NCBI RefSeq assembly: GCF_028736035.1
Contig: NZ_CP117866.1
Location: forward strand, 10,457,001 to 10,521,000
Source of the DNA: Streptomyces sp. T12
Lineage (GTDB): Bacteria; Actinomycetota; Actinomycetes; Streptomycetales; Streptomycetaceae
DNA: 64,000 nucleotides
Reading direction: 5' to 3'
Shown here: one piece after another, positions 25,401-28,790 of the stretch
How the letters are laid out: the number at the start of each line of letters is the position of its first letter
Numbering within the stretch: the first letter of the stretch is position 1
Position numbers and translations under genes: made by a program
The notes under the pieces: model-generated
Told to the model about the DNA's origin: nothing
Database searches by the model: none
Seen by the model: only the letters and a program-made list of their open reading frames with translations

Positions 25401-28400
25401 AGGTCCTGCTCGGTCTGCCTGGAGACGCCTTCCTGGACCAGTCGGTCCAGTCGGCTCCCGGAGCCCGAGCCGGAACCCGTACCGCCGGACTCCGTTCCCC
25501 CGCCGCGACCGGACCCGGCACCGGGACGGTCCGAGCCCGGCGCCGGCCGTTCGATCTCCTGCTGGAGTTCGCGGCGCAGCGCGGCGGTGTTCTCGTCGGG
25601 GGTCCGCACCGTGGCCAGGCGCTGCTGCGCCTGCTCCAGTCGCTGCTGCGTCTGCTGTACGACCTCCTCCGGCGCGCGGGTCCGGCGCTGCTGGGTGAGC
25701 TGGTCGCGCAGCTGGGTGACTTCCTGCTCGTGGGTGCGGACCTGCTCCAGCCGCTGCACCTCGCTGACCTGGCGCTGCTGCTCCCGGTCGGCGAGGTGGT
25801 CCTTGAGCTGCTGCTCGGCGGTCCGCGCCTCCTGCGGGCTGTCGGCCGCTTCCATCCGCCGTATCAGTTCGGCCTCGCGCGGGTCCTGGTGCGACCCGTC
25901 GCCGCGCAGCTCCTCGAACCGCCGCATGAGGTCCGCGTTGGCCGCCGTGGCAGCCGACCCCTGGCCGCCACCAGAAGCTTGCTGACGTAGCCGTTCCTCC
26001 AAGTGCCGCGTCTGCTCCTCGATCTGACGGTCCGTGTGCTGCTTGAGCTCCTGCTGTGCCTGGCGCGCCTCCTCCGGCGTCCGGGCGTTCTCCACCTGCC
26101 GCAGCAGGTCCGCCCGGTGTGCGTCCGCCTCCGGTGCGCCGCCCGGGTTCAGCACCGTGCGCAGCTCCGCCATCCGCCGCTCCACCGGCGTCCAGCCGTT
26201 GAACTTCGCCTGCGCGTCGAGCGCCTGCCTGCGCTCCTGCGGCGTCGTCGCGGCATCGACGCGCTGCTGCAGCACGCCCTGCTGGTGCACGCCCAGCTCG
26301 TGGATGACCTGGGCCCGCTCCTGCGGGCTCGTCGCGGCATCGAGCTGCTGCCGCAGCTCCGCCTCGCGCGAATCCTGCGGCGTACCGGCGTTCAGACTGT
26401 CGAGCCGCCGCAGCAGGTCCTCGTCCGCCGCCTGCGTCCGGGCATCCTCCTGCGCGTTCAGGCGCTCGGTGAACGACTGCTGCTGCTCCTCGATCTGACG
26501 ATCCGTGAACTCCTTGAGCTCCTGCTGCGCCTGGCGCGCTTCCTCCGGCGTCCGCGCGTTCTCCACGTTCTGGACGAGCTGCTCGCGCTGCGGATCGGTG
26601 GCGGGCAGCAGCCCTTCACGCAGCTCGTTCAACTGCCGCTCCTGCTGCGTCAGTTGGTTGTGCGCGACCAGATCGCGCAGCGCCTGCTCGGTCTCCTGAG
26701 GCGTGGTCGCGTCCTGCAGCCGCTGCAGCAGCTCCTGCCCGCGCGCATCCGGCAGCGCCCGTTCGCGCAGCGCGTCCAGCCGTCGCTCCAGCTCGGTCTG
26801 GGCCGTGCCCTGGCGCACGTCGTCGAGCTGCCGCTGCATGTCGCGCTGGTTCTGGAAGTCCTGCAGCGTCTGACGGGCTTGGGACACCTCCTCCGGCGAC
26901 CGCGCCGACTCCTCCTGAGCGATCGTCCGGCGCCGCATGATGTCGGCCTCTGGATCGGACTGCGTCAGGCGGTCCATACGTTGCTGGACCTGCTGGTGCC
27001 ACTCCAGGTCCTTCTGCAGCGCCTCCCGCGCGGCCGGGTCGCTGACCGTGGTCAGCTCGCGGCGAAGCTGCTCCACTCCCGAGTCGAAGGAGCGCGGGCC
27101 GTTGTCCGACACGACTTCGACCGGAAGATGACGCTCGACGAAGTCGGTGTACTCCTTGAGCTGGCTGTCGACCAGGACCGGGTTGCCCGTTTGCTGCGCC
27201 TGCTCCACGGCGTCCACCTGGGAACGCCAGGCGTCCTCGTCGACGCCGAGATCGCGCAGCTGGGAGAAGCCGTTCTCGACCTGGGTGTCCACATGAGCGC
27301 GGAAGTCCGCGAGCCGCTGGTCGAGAACCTGTTGTTCGACCGTCGTCCGGAAGTCCTGCAGACGCCGGCTCGTCTCGGCCCAGTCGCCCGAGCGGGCCGA
27401 CTCGCGCACCGAGTCGGCCCGCGGCCGCCACTCCGACTCGGGCAGCCCGGCCGACCGCGCGATCCTGCTGAGCTCGTTGACGCGGGTCTGCACCTCCTGT
27501 CGCAGCGGAGGCAGGGTCCCGGTCGGCGCGGAGGGAAGGTCGGTGACGAGCGTGCTGGGCGACGGGTCCGGCAGCTCCGACGGGTCGAACGGCTTCGGAG
27601 CGTCCGGCAGATCGAGGTCTTCCTCGCCGGGACGCTGGCCGGTCGAGTCCTCTTGGGGCACCTGTCCGGTGTGCTCGTCGGGCACCTGTCCCGAGGTCTC
27701 TTCGGGCACCTGGCCCGAACGCGCGGGTGTCGTGGGTGTCGTTGAGGGAGTGAGTGTCCCGGGTGCCGTCGAGGTCGTGGCGGTCGCGGGTGTCGCGGGA
27801 GTCGTGTCGGTCGTCGGAGTCGTGGAGGACGTGGGGGCGGTTGGGGTGCCCGACTGGCCCTCGCCCGGATTCGCGTCCTTCAGCAGGTCGGGAAAGGACG
27901 GGATGTCGATCTTGGGCACACTGATGTGCTCCGGCGACACCCCGTCTCCCGCGCTGTGCCCGCCATGCCGGCCGCCACCTTCGAGGGCCCCGCCGATCGC
28001 TTCGGAGAGCGTGCCCAGCCCGAGGTTCTGCCCGGGACTGAAGACGTTGGTCACCGCGGTCGTGGTCAGACCGGTCAGAGCGCCGTGAGTGACATTGCCG
28101 AGGAAGGAGTCGGCGAACTTCGGGGCCAGGTGGCGCATGATCTGCCCCAGCCCCCCGCCGAGGGCCCCGCCGATCGCACCCATCTCCGCCGCGCCCTTGG
28201 TCTTGCTCAGGTCCCAGTGCGTGCGGTCGCCCTTCAGGAACTGGATGACCTGCACCGCGACATCCATGCCGACCTGCATCACGATGTTCGACAGAACCGC
28301 GATGAACAGCTCCCGCAGGATCGCCTGAACCGCGAACCGGCCCGCCGTGATCACGGCCGGAATCGCCGCCGACCCGAACAACGTGGCCGTCAGATACGCG

Positions 28401-28756
28401 ATTTCCGCGGCCATCCATGCCAGATTCAGGATGATCATGTACTTCGCGTACTCGATCTCCAGCGCGATGTTGTCGGCCATCACACCGAGTTGCGCGGCCG
28501 ACGTCGCCATCACGGGCAGAGTCGAACTCAGGGCCGTGACGAACTGCCCGAACTGCTCCGCCGGAGCCCCGGCCATGCTCTCGAACGTCGCCGCCGTCGC
28601 CGGATTGAGTTCCCCCAGGAGCTGGTTGATCTCCTGCGCCGCCGCGTTCCAGACCGCACCGAGTTCGGCGAGCTTGTCCTCGTTCCCCTTCGGGAACTCG
28701 TCCCCGACGGCGATCTTGGCGACGAATCCCAATTCCGGTGGTAGCTGGATGCTCAT
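1..28756 (-). CDS. Giant T7SS-associated multidomain protein, at least 9,585 residues (3' end beyond the window)
   Basis: One frame stays open from the ATG at 28756 to the left edge, 9,585 full codons without a stop. By-eye translation is coherent protein throughout. Rough residues: 1-270 helical, hydrophobic WXG100/CpnT-N-like head; 270-420 Pro/Thr linker; 423-1090 Gln/Glu/Arg coiled coil; 1093-1440 linker repeats; 1835-1965 ADP-ribosyltransferase core; 2160-2385 metzincin-like core; 3170-3310 OmpA-like domain; 3385-3470 duplicated basic motifs; about 3515 onward duplicated beta-rich modules. No cysteine was noticed. An AGAGG lies 11 bases before the ATG, and the gene follows a WXG100-like gene by 34 bases, so it is probably the last gene of that T7SS operon. 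Export by the T7SS is inferred. Giant Streptomyces proteins beside T7SS genes are, from memory, sometimes annotated 'lonely Cys domain-containing'; I could not check this. An effector or a surface adhesin are both possible. Confidence 0.9.
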   Translation of the reverse strand, partial: MSIQLPPELGFVAKIAVGDEFPKGNEDKLAELGAVWNAAAQEINQLLGELNPATAATFESMAGAPAEQFGQFVTALSSTLPVMATSAAQLGVMADNIALEIEYAKYMIILNLAWMAAEIAYLTATLFGSAAIPAVITAGRFAVQAILRELFIAVLSNIVMQVGMDVAVQVIQFLKGDRTHWDLSKTKGAAEMGAIGGALGGGLGQIMRHLAPKFADSFLGNVTHGALTGLTTTAVTNVFSPGQNLGLGTLSEAIGGALEGGGRHGGHSAGDGVSPEHISVPKIDIPSFPDLLKDANPGEGQSGTPTAPTSSTTPTTDTTPATPATATTSTAPGTLTPSTTPTTPARSGQVPEETSGQVPDEHTGQVPQEDSTGQRPGEEDLDLPDAPKPFDPSELPDPSPSTLVTDLPSAPTGTLPPLRQEVQTRVNELSRIARSAGLPESEWRPRADSVRESARSGDWAETSRRLQDFRTTVEQQVLDQRLADFRAHVDTQVENGFSQLRDLGVDEDAWRSQVDAVEQAQQTGNPVLVDSQLKEYTDFVERHLPVEVVSDNGPRSFDSGVEQLRRELTTVSDPAAREALQKDLEWHQQVQQRMDRLTQSDPEADIMRRRTIAQEESARSPEEVSQARQTLQDFQNQRDMQRQLDDVRQGTAQTELERRLDALRERALPDARGQELLQRLQDATTPQETEQALRDLVAHNQLTQQERQLNELREGLLPATDPQREQLVQNVENARTPEEARQAQQELKEFTDRQIEEQQQSFTERLNAQEDARTQAADEDLLRRLDSLNAGTPQDSREAELRQQLDAATSPQERAQVIHELGVHQQGVLQQRVDAATTPQERRQALDAQAKFNGWTPVERRMAELRTVLNPGGAPEADAHRADLLRQVENARTPEEARQAQQELKQHTDRQIEEQTRHLEERLRQQASGGGQGSAATAANADLMRRFEELRGDGSHQDPREAELIRRMEAADSPQEARTAEQQLKDHLADREQQRQVSEVQRLEQVRTHEQEVTQLRDQLTQQRRTRAPEEVVQQTQQRLEQAQQRLATVRTPDENTAALRRELQQEIERPAPGSDRPGAGSGRGGGTESGGTGSGSGSGSRLDRLVQEGVSRQTEQDLARTQEEQQFLRQEPDEHTSFTLDELDDLPSAPTTQPDALPTAPTDGLGALPDVPTSRPVTQPSAGTTQPDALPTAPAIRPEPSTTTQQEQQFLRQEPDEHTSFTLDELDDLPSAPTSRPETQPSADAVQPTAPTPRPEPSTAAGRPGPLSDLPGADATVPSEQRPVGDEPRVPLSDEAADRIASEIEGLPSAPVSPLVRPADAPAVQGQPATSAQAQPQRVEPAAPRPGSDVTQAQRSRPAAETELPTAPTSGPRVDRATMPSRVPQIEDLERTLAEIEHQDSTPTPAQDTSATPSVTRPGPETGDSPVQRQADGVRPATQAEEPSTTELWQNAPDVLGAQDVQDGTTEQDVRDVAPDASLHHFAEQRFGKLDEPTARQLWTEASRVTAQHNPFPPAFGRPGEGMRQRDPQQFWSTMRVAQTLHENQGAPDRIAKAIEVAQGLAAERGVDVVREMLRGGASGRPTVDLALPGDGPTRLDEAGTPTEQRVDVRGAPVEAPSSGESPTADASGADASGAATLGGQARTSEGPAELPLLGAGALSEQGARIMRVPGDATSATPDRLELVGPDGLPLPDRSVRAGADGSFIVTSTSTSTSTGTGTGTGTGTGEELHFGADGGFRYRDVPLPGIHHVARFDTPSGVVNAPRLIDRNGSPVPGADIRRTGDGGMAVTLPVPGQEETRLRWEFGEDGAPRGQSLIVPDRLAAAVDRTLDLTGLRPEGVVWRDSYEPLWRYDLRPPKVVFKHGFASKSTENADMAKYVVAWGPSMFVSTSKDDNYTHPAKFRYEIHAPGGIDVNETLKDHRFDDLPEDFGADVERAKAGNPHTEEHEIAFPGGIRPQFIKQAQYIKDAQHKHIRGKWTANPRFDPTSVNTEVTRPVTVQEVEQLLERGRTAMAAETPVSGPVEVPEELRRFAQRLAEMTLRKSHALWDSAVFVTRRSNPFDLEVDEPLNSVAGHRLISPMLLKRDPEQYWHTMRVAQEIHLHGGPGRGDYEGMKLAERLAKGRREGGTAEGLLGTGGRRTSQAPAGASAERSGVGHPSQQLEFPAADPVRPEQWRHRRADAVGSELRTERFDPERGRPAGDGTLPGSSTLIRAWVRRIQAEDGRWVRNLSLHLPVRFGDGFHQDMLRDFEARWRQALDGHFNTGLRLPRSGDQLHIDLDLSHVPDHPEAIELSLSPEPGRSDQLHLRMHSEAPELGPAELVRRQQLNDLLGLHEFGHFTGLPDTYYAADSVFRNSAGKSSGSGIMADVIEAPSPGVPAEYLAAIENAADSGPVVRDHPLTGSTAARTTAPNARRTPVDPAEHERFGQFRDELKSMVVRPHPDPERLRQSIGTFLDGVAPQHRADWVREVRQLIDTLPDTQYADESVNIAHRALNPFDADRRAMAVPGAEYVSASRVRGTRGGGFINRDIPEVVVIDREPYVPVYSAVFGDALGVDKPRFKDVGQDGNGVVQIHTGADDHSERVLWVSVGQPLRQIKWIDKYQADNAAEPMIRSFLVPLRVANEISRGAVTEHQSGLSEYRHGEAPEDLNVDKHFASNQFGIRNPRSLEQLRRTALPNSLRTYTDGETDGRPDSWGDVRPISELRGKLGVPNEGMPEYPVFTEGNGFVSPARYEGMARTLREIVAAHHNNPRLRDPGDKYLSRKQVEAYFDRHAPEHLKNGINDHAGKRSAIDVFVRDYVSPWAAQARISQALYDEYEKFLSSNPSEKPVDYSLSEAQPTVRGQRRTADRQLGHIHRAHMDERFAIRSGFDALHEHLIGALQELRGDVPRELRRALGELRKRRGEILDDYQFKIGDSTTLPARNDEYRGFATDMHGRITQALGARQPGAELARVLDQLDRIRSPLTRETGALDPVSSRSELADRPVASAPVAQASGPATAGTDARQAVPATAAPDAPTITRGAVSRLEPVAEHEDIALPGTDHVIRVDAESGRLLSTVSGIDLRVEQTADGGLVVHADGLADGPVTWHYDADRVLESMERPLTTYRGNALAGQRVRLRFAPDGALRAARLLPQGDAVAGSHAEVVPGGFRVTDPDTEVAYHFDRAARQIRTPQPVTRHIRFEGGSHQLSADARRAVDALAAITAQEGVAAFERGRALPVVSISGHGNGTALGRPHYGRAIRRGEQRAEAVAAAFAERLREHLRAAGAPPELHAADFPVVVTSRGREYPLGTSPADGPAALRRAVISISHPSPTLADLLATSPRREAAQPGTAEEVRDSGHPSAAAEQVRAAEEPSATEATRTSGDVRDAEDVRTEGDTTAEPLAPGGVGARKRARTDEDLAPDDIRRPKRTHTTEEIPDREPEERATPQPAAGTAETVAPVEAPARKRGRTDEDLAPDAIHRPKRTRTTEQVTDREPAETDTARQAPASEEALAPTPAVASTSANRPADPQEAAQDAPAAEVPWYVERGALGEVTVHDAQAFDEDTARQWAERITYEVTRPGDSTELIDGIHDAIRKLLASEGAHSATPAAVWDRALQQGLLVAAGDQLVWVRPVLKQLTPAPADPGADTAVREYKVSFAGQSATTKTAVERPHGADVVPLTALSLAQGAGSLLPAIPLVGGQWSRQQATELERSVVAGRKVFVRDMLRFLAGGAHLRVYVDGERRPYLSGDESLVVPAAVTVDLPSDFTRPGGPRPETADEPTRQGTGVSHPHHAREVLNAIDLEPVAARLQRNLRSAGLPAEAVRQIAETVLSRLNEKSARNRSRYLLGNGVLTSRVDVRAGGARFRGRFSIRARIHDLQYLGDAPGVAVREDSGIGITTARSRMDKGRLSLGVASGGGTKGEVRFMPSAALTYDRSRDAGHGLAEVAMSHTVLNATSEQARYRAGLRVTVEAEVESGSRRIAPVEHVVDAELGVPGREAADFEQRLLGEDAPPLRTQAPALDGPVDAQPNVVRLLVLAADHGVGLPESAYQRPARLDTWRDNAPPPHPREPLALASRLGQGFGMAIALPGSELVLPQVRTALATLHRQLTGGRSPDWSKAQDELVAWFDRPALEGDLPRLLAGVTHDITLGGRTYTVSVGARLLERIHGRTDVDAYPMIVNARALESAATTGSRATSWSVDFQLGGRVSVQLKKTLRLQLGNFGFSIGGGSSRSSQFAGGAKSYRRTETVGSVDEHHYNVVYELSVRSAGHSPQRWWIDRPGDVVARIVVPHQHVPAQPVTADTVRAVGQVRELDALPQPTTGFRPGNVAGVFPAFLTPRDLPLAAARLFQRADGLPESWLEDWGNWPAELHRTFSSTELAAHLADLVGPSGLRVDLPSTAGGWHHMLRVRMVVAEPRHLTAHAEQGDDVEIEQYSQGQAQHESGSGQERSVGLNAGAGLRLEAGDKEATWGHAKVTTTAKAGWEWGRGSERSTSAGPVGITRATYGGTTHTYRADPVFELTVFRWKSPGLVDRVTGAGRHMSSTTQVVHVADGMEFLVPERRIADLGLPEPADLTVGAPQEPTGHVDPVLLPGVAHAEVLRADGVLDLMKGWLGEQGLIRDRGDGYRPNLLLRELEKSFSSEALLSQYALLTGGGVSRWLAVPSAFGARYLWVHATAEAGRPREQLDRPDVRLTLRNQAVRATGTSTSTSFGWQAAFVGRALFGEGIHVGPEIEAGYHRATEVGHEKSEKEMEIYRAQTREGSVEFAHELTFHVRMGLAHELPDVLRAPLGLVRGTALTVAGWTGHHQDASAWWQAQQTFVKSFPEPENADAGAGTVSGEVRLLVPGHLVTPGELPPAPARAHGTDPEWVPAVGDQQPSASTTPTPLLDRLLEDGHPWALPAHAAVHQWAALAAAPSRVQRENLAGLAPATWNVPGPQIAAGAVYAHYTGENMLRASFEKLLKHEYVMRVGKHGVTVGMDVRGVARIGPVDPAVFKARHYVQSHEAEKDPVKESSGWFFGAGLEGGKDPEEGPRFINRAPYTYGWNRSQEASGEAEDVDETNRERAKQPYHYYKATVGLVLTGRDGQLRVTVPDGLYLMLPSDADLSEWLTPTEQPDAGRELVTDVPSEEAVEVVLPPHEETAHEETAEADFDRAGETLDAAERLVVDTRSGGADVDSGDQDRALEQRDAVYDQLLQDAADAARKWLDTPEESRGTDVDGVTVSALEGGGVAAVHAGLRTTFDLVDGRLEWTSREFRLVDAPPEMAALKVVVQRELDEDGEESLRNDLAGEPGEGANARFFAREHQESGLPEGWLEIVDDAYGHRYTLDHTAVVMDRQISVEGGLGRLVHDATRPGDTPEVRDEYGSPSQNWSATHLDGGRVGLVRSGAPADSAERLEVDGLTGELLRETVAIRGKRGTITGFWEIDHQRASAVRRDRTGHPVTEDGSSNVSVVTDREGGLRLLGGPDQALLFERAPLGDVATTGRGLPVGPGSFGFPLGLPDGDRMVRIDAPLGEPEALRLVDQDSGERIDLPVTIRRELSVTVEIAVPGSRSDATALYTFQPNGKPVRESLPLAGIGDTGEIGDLRLVVGSTSSNRPELDGSPAALERFTVGPVPADMEGDAEAAVTVSDSRTGIRHHYSRGARLVARDMPLRLGAADERVPNEAEPLFARLGENGQVSLFGSQGPLDLRLSTETLDDGRMALIRADQSGREEARLTVDTQSQRVLDETVAAPRERGELLGYRAWEFDYLSGTAVRLGEDGSPVGGALDHGLLEVSDDGRLRVVRPGADGEAPVVLFERPGTGDGSVAWLHSEHVGAQAGDEAVAHVPPNRADRERLAYQREAERFERRLGDYLVRHPEARKQVAEFVRLAWEHADPAERFQFATNRRTSVGAVGPGAELAEQVVLHGNVREHMGFLMNGSYNGAIPHSLGIDFEDIRGGKEAEALWEDKNPTVPDPAHTAYRETVPLSELEDAWSSGGTSWKSGAEKTGIRFLPLGEDGERAPFDDKVFGEGLHAVAQRSGGLIATGVSGTTQIFLKEADAANRVWGADLDLRWIRLAIVGDMLSAGHHTLHEILMGADKWARRGGDRELGFRYQDNWERYRHLAPLTEQELRDHITPDGLFPDELVRGPGVAAYDPVDDARQALTDHLGARRRSRSNPDFTITAMDGGGHQVVHRPTGLVTRFRGEQHEVAYHEAVPGFGSRELRGLKVAVEHVRQEDGRTATRNRLLGDDTATDRFEIRQAPDDLREGRQAEFSVLEKDSGRWLHYLADGRVIAKDLPLGDGLGSLRFDMFRPGEKPQLLDAAGELSALYRVEDLGGERVALVPTRAGAAPLERLVVDAGTGRHLEEIVSAPDAQGELPGSYWKFDHRSGIALRVGDDGRTVAFTGGRFDHALLETTEGGVRVVLPGQDGVAPRVLFERLGARQPESVQSEAGHATATATPVAEHEDESPHTEDDAEEAYDPVDDAREALAAADPATRVRVVEEPLRDAGPLAGYRLRRTDTPATETSPASSRLELVDAAGEVVPDRTVLPREGGGFVIQAPEGNLYLDSANRFEYRELELPGLDHVVRLSMPTGIEGPLQLLDLHGDPVEGGRIARFPDRLTVTVPLTGPNQGTTAEWHFDNRGALVRQILPQTGQPSASTVTGRGKAPLDAVETAQRAAERAADESADNQADDQLPESATQASVPNAVPEPAEQPTAEAGRPTLNELFAAADLEDVLGHSDTPLDPAELVRRARTEQPRMTGEVDGFELRTAIVRMVGQAAAEHGTYALIDNAFSDEQLKANFHRALDGGHIVDFSGRAKGGPQVVVEAVGLGTPHGVTHGTDDFTFDRTQAVEDHSSSATRQPPSLEPAAGRIPMPWVQVHAKIAGIFNARDSKQSAKTKRSMKTKVVETGVPVTKAGHDVTYRVSVRKPGRWPWSKARVQEDIVHVPVQLTWPKPAEDTATRSDGPQGIERLHTEEVVHAEFTSVDSGVVREVEKALGREFDVNDPVARDLRTWLERLPEHAKELFRGEPVRKSFPFKGRWGRTQVMLAIAKDVVVQDLPDAEGTVTRTHEISEENTSGQGVTQRWGAGVTVGVGNTTHATGTVGPVVLGYGLTKNTTDVTDKRERTEAEKYSGPVHKRRAEFSLVVRVGGPDGQAQRVDGGVATLWTRERDAVAPTDDAQDAVSTDDPAETEESATPRAAVEEPAGVSRFTVADRLDSVYRLADETVEDIAGRVLHRLHAEGLLDAARLDRTRTRLRAFLREHARELANGGDGVRFPLSAWSSGAPDVFVRGVLRPADGRYVPGGTADVTLTGSTSASHAQSTSLTRRRDSSVGVAAAGYIVDDGDETEYAATGLAYKSNRVDTHKVTQRLGSERPLGGGTGVHRFDFPVDFEVRVGGRWSMPGDVERWRDTAGDGSPRIHGRVEVAVPERAAVPLAEPSRDTAETSAPVWREGNAPESDQRAGRLPADYQLDSLKPVPGLQSTMAEMLAAPPGTSWREFYRRPLTGSAPAEFDQHQGKNWLERKPDEISERNAALDVLESFTGPTARIAGFEQAVGLADTVPLKSHNRAGLAGNRELFARVGLSARLADPRIVAVDEEHRFGGTRYGQAERTTDAQQGWAVKGKLGGGILTPIPDAHINVGGEIGGSLSYVATQGTSAGRTAKDVSADEWVARGYLVSFDATYQARTTKDQAWQDLAKRLHRDPAQERSSWVQVPDAVTVWVPADEIHRVGELTESDIAKLAARDAERYRATVAEAEADVDTETRQDPDTAVEESPVAESPVAESPAQESPTPTETPDVPTVRAPANVGRGSGSVDLYRLEAGGELVQQIARRLDEWSVANGRPTRFDRINERLVHDVLGPVLSGPTSGTAIEQMLNGGRPVFLEGDTAFGKVEQLVVLKAELGEGTYHATRSHHTSRGGLDTTERTADTTQSGLSALWGAYVVANPGATGKPGAMFMAGVGGSHSWNTKHEVSKEHTDSLTGSESGVSVQFLHDLRVTMEVHPHASPGTYSKHLPDWMPKPGGRSYDGSWTEQFTLPGAARSTVPAEEVLPADEAGPSTGAPVQGSLSQWQQDAGLPVGLPTKTLIRPFDAPQLHEVLNDLAFEGRDGRPVLRPSAGFKLLSQTGSELLRSRLPEALSERGQVIDVAGDALAQVTVKADVVDREVVRVIQGGSLTRTATDTSKAETTWTSAGELGPEWIADFRQPTIQVEDQTAANRPNVLLADPYSTWLTYGEPKSVAAETTPEVPKQAEEAEAGPHYLVRLTPKWTVTPAYREKKIPTRSRPALAEWQTPLTTEPDEPILVVVDQEGLARLGLREPGDDDIRTSLPTVPEEFEEPAEHESDLAEQPPRPAADPVARVVEEPLRDAGPLAGYRLRRTDTPATETSPASSRLELVDTAGEVVPDRTVSPREDGGFVIQGPEGNLYLDSANRFEYRELELPGLDHVVRLRQPAGIEGPLQLLDRQGDPVEGARIARFPDRLTVTVPLTGPNEGTTAEWHFDNRGALVRQILPQTGQPSASTVTGRGKAPLDTAETADVSDVAETPSADAPAEPEELDEEPEQTASRGRERRARWQPGLPTVPEQLPATPQFRLLVPSPEVIARYELLGLPTVPEVVDAGGKAVPGWTVTSRADGGYTASDAADGTRWQFGADRVPQALDVRLAGTEDFVRFAAGADGPELSVVGTEGTSQYEIGEVRDAAGVLTEVWVSTPGDDLGWRFDGTGVPRDVEVPLTGAGLPDHLAGALIRKLRVPVSETAPSGWVAELVADDPWVVASHGLETTSDAYVLIDRVTDEALRFDADGVLVPVPAHREAPWRTLLHRLNEGLFSKRPPRVEPQNHLGTIGLEYDPELARIFDETLPKARQTGTRDATPPLLTSLIAGDATDFLRRAGLDPVADREELAELRASVHEALWTDARRALDEAGPVTDAAGRSVNGFTVLPAHPNGLRPVVHEATGLETTFARSGQVVSHQVYLHEVTEELVGRRMLVTHGPGGEFVFEWADVPEGAEHLTVGWAGDENEASAGDPLRQFLIGNGRTGATYFFSADGTQTEAVGEPEDSSPRAASEITVEPPENEQSRIPAYAADTHDTAQPHEQQPDTPTAPLEPQPQAQPEPEAQPPHAEAPWYMGQDDMDAHGELNVIAVDPWDEALIRQWANNIAYAVRSDGDSAELATGIREGLRTLLRDGTVPEALSAGRDTAGTSAADRDKDNAKDKERRLDFWEAALQRGLRLTAGGRVVWLRPVLRDVVPLPANTPAVEQYVLNWNKSATTHKSAWEHGWGGGTSVLTAISTGAKVASSVTPAPVLALEAHRTGETQTNRTVAFDRKVFMQQSTPFGAGLKLRIFVDGEERHHDVVTPARLTVQLPKSLTVPGALRHVAHEPSRDGEPSDTGYQRARTIINAIDLIPSAAEFERRLHSAGLSADVVRALMDRTLTQLNERSAINQSKNLLTNGLVTGQVSGSLGIGSSFKGHVAIHATVEGLRYLGDTSKVPVREDSANTLAVHRKEGARTGFSLGARVTAGPAEFFSLTGGINRATGHGLALATDTHTIVQTTEDHARYRASLNVTIEVRSTTHRIEPVTLTVPAELAVPSHEAADFEHRVLGPDATLLR
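3240..3764 (-). repeat. Near-identical intragenic repeat, copy B
   Basis: About 525 bases match 8835-9359 at a fixed offset of 5,595 bases with no indel, so the copies are in frame (1,865 codons apart). Both encode a beta-rich unit beginning VVEEPLRDAGPLAGY and ending near TGRGKAPLD. The first 100 or so bases of the alignment (from 3241) are identical, silent positions included, pointing to recent duplication or gene conversion. Confidence 0.95.
8835..9359 (-). repeat. Near-identical intragenic repeat, copy A
   Basis: Partner of 3240-3764. A more diverged relative of the same protein unit lies at about 23290-23760, just before the ADP-ribosyltransferase core (RLELVGPDGLPLPDRSV, then a PGIHHVARF strand). 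The unit is therefore an old repeated module of which this pair is the youngest duplication. Confidence 0.95.
16780..18205 (-). repeat. Large duplicated module, upstream copy
   Basis: First copy of the roughly 470-residue module also seen at 1-1470, about 16.7 kb further along the same gene. It follows the OmpA-like domain and the duplicated basic motifs, and leads into several thousand residues of beta-rich sequence. Confidence 0.85.
18360..18592 (-). repeat. Duplicated basic-acidic-basic motif in the giant gene
   Basis: Two copies, at about 18525-18592 and 18360-18430, encode ARKR-x-RTDEDLAPD followed by I-x-RPKRT (residues about 3389-3411 and 3443-3466). Two basic clusters are separated by a 10-12 residue acidic spacer. 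The DNA of the copies is closely similar. Confidence 0.85.
21600..22290 (-). other. Metzincin-like metalloprotease core inside the giant protein (residues about 2160-2385)
   Basis: The zinc-binding sequence HEFGHFTGLPD runs from H2334 to D2344, giving the HExxHxxGxxD form known from snapalysin (peptidase family M7, a Streptomyces secreted protease). Its Met-turn candidate, M2366 in SGIMADV, lies 22 residues after the third ligand, as in metzincins. About 170 residues of mixed alpha/beta sequence precede it. The domain lies about 390 residues after the ADP-ribosyltransferase core. It could cut this protein or its targets; autoprocessing is only inference. Confidence 0.75.
22862..23254 (-). other. 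ADP-ribosyltransferase core inside the giant protein (residues about 1835-1965)
   Basis: The three signature elements of the R-S-E class of mono-ADP-ribosyltransferases appear in order and at family spacing. R1851 sits in LWRYDLRPP followed by VFKHGF. The STS motif is S1889-T1890-S1891 in FVSTSKDDN. The E-x-E is E1946-H1947-E1948, followed by IAFPGGI. A YEIHAPGGIDVNETL-like strand lies between the last two. This pattern matches the pertussis toxin S1/Scabin branch, which transfers ADP-ribose from NAD+ to protein or DNA. Catalytic residues look complete, so activity is plausible, but the target cannot be inferred. It is odd to find the domain about 1,850 residues from the N-terminus of a chain above 9,500, since secreted ART toxins usually place it at the C-terminus. 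Confidence 0.85.
23578..23636 (-). repeat. Hexanucleotide microsatellite in the giant gene
   Basis: On the plus strand, six or so ggtgcc units run into about four ggtgct units. The giant protein reads them as alternating Ser-Thr then Gly-Thr pairs. Six bases is a multiple of three, so copy-number change alters length without breaking the frame. Confidence 0.9.
25052..25384 (-). repeat. In-frame direct repeats in the linker of the giant gene
   Basis: About 84 bases at 25052-25135 recur at 25301-25384 (offset 249) with a few silent changes. Each encodes a QQFLRQEPDEHTSFTLDEL-type segment followed by DLPSAPT. Shorter LPTAPT units fill the space between. Confidence 0.9.
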
Positions 28757-28790
28757 GAGTTACGAGACCTCTCCCACCGGAAACAACACG

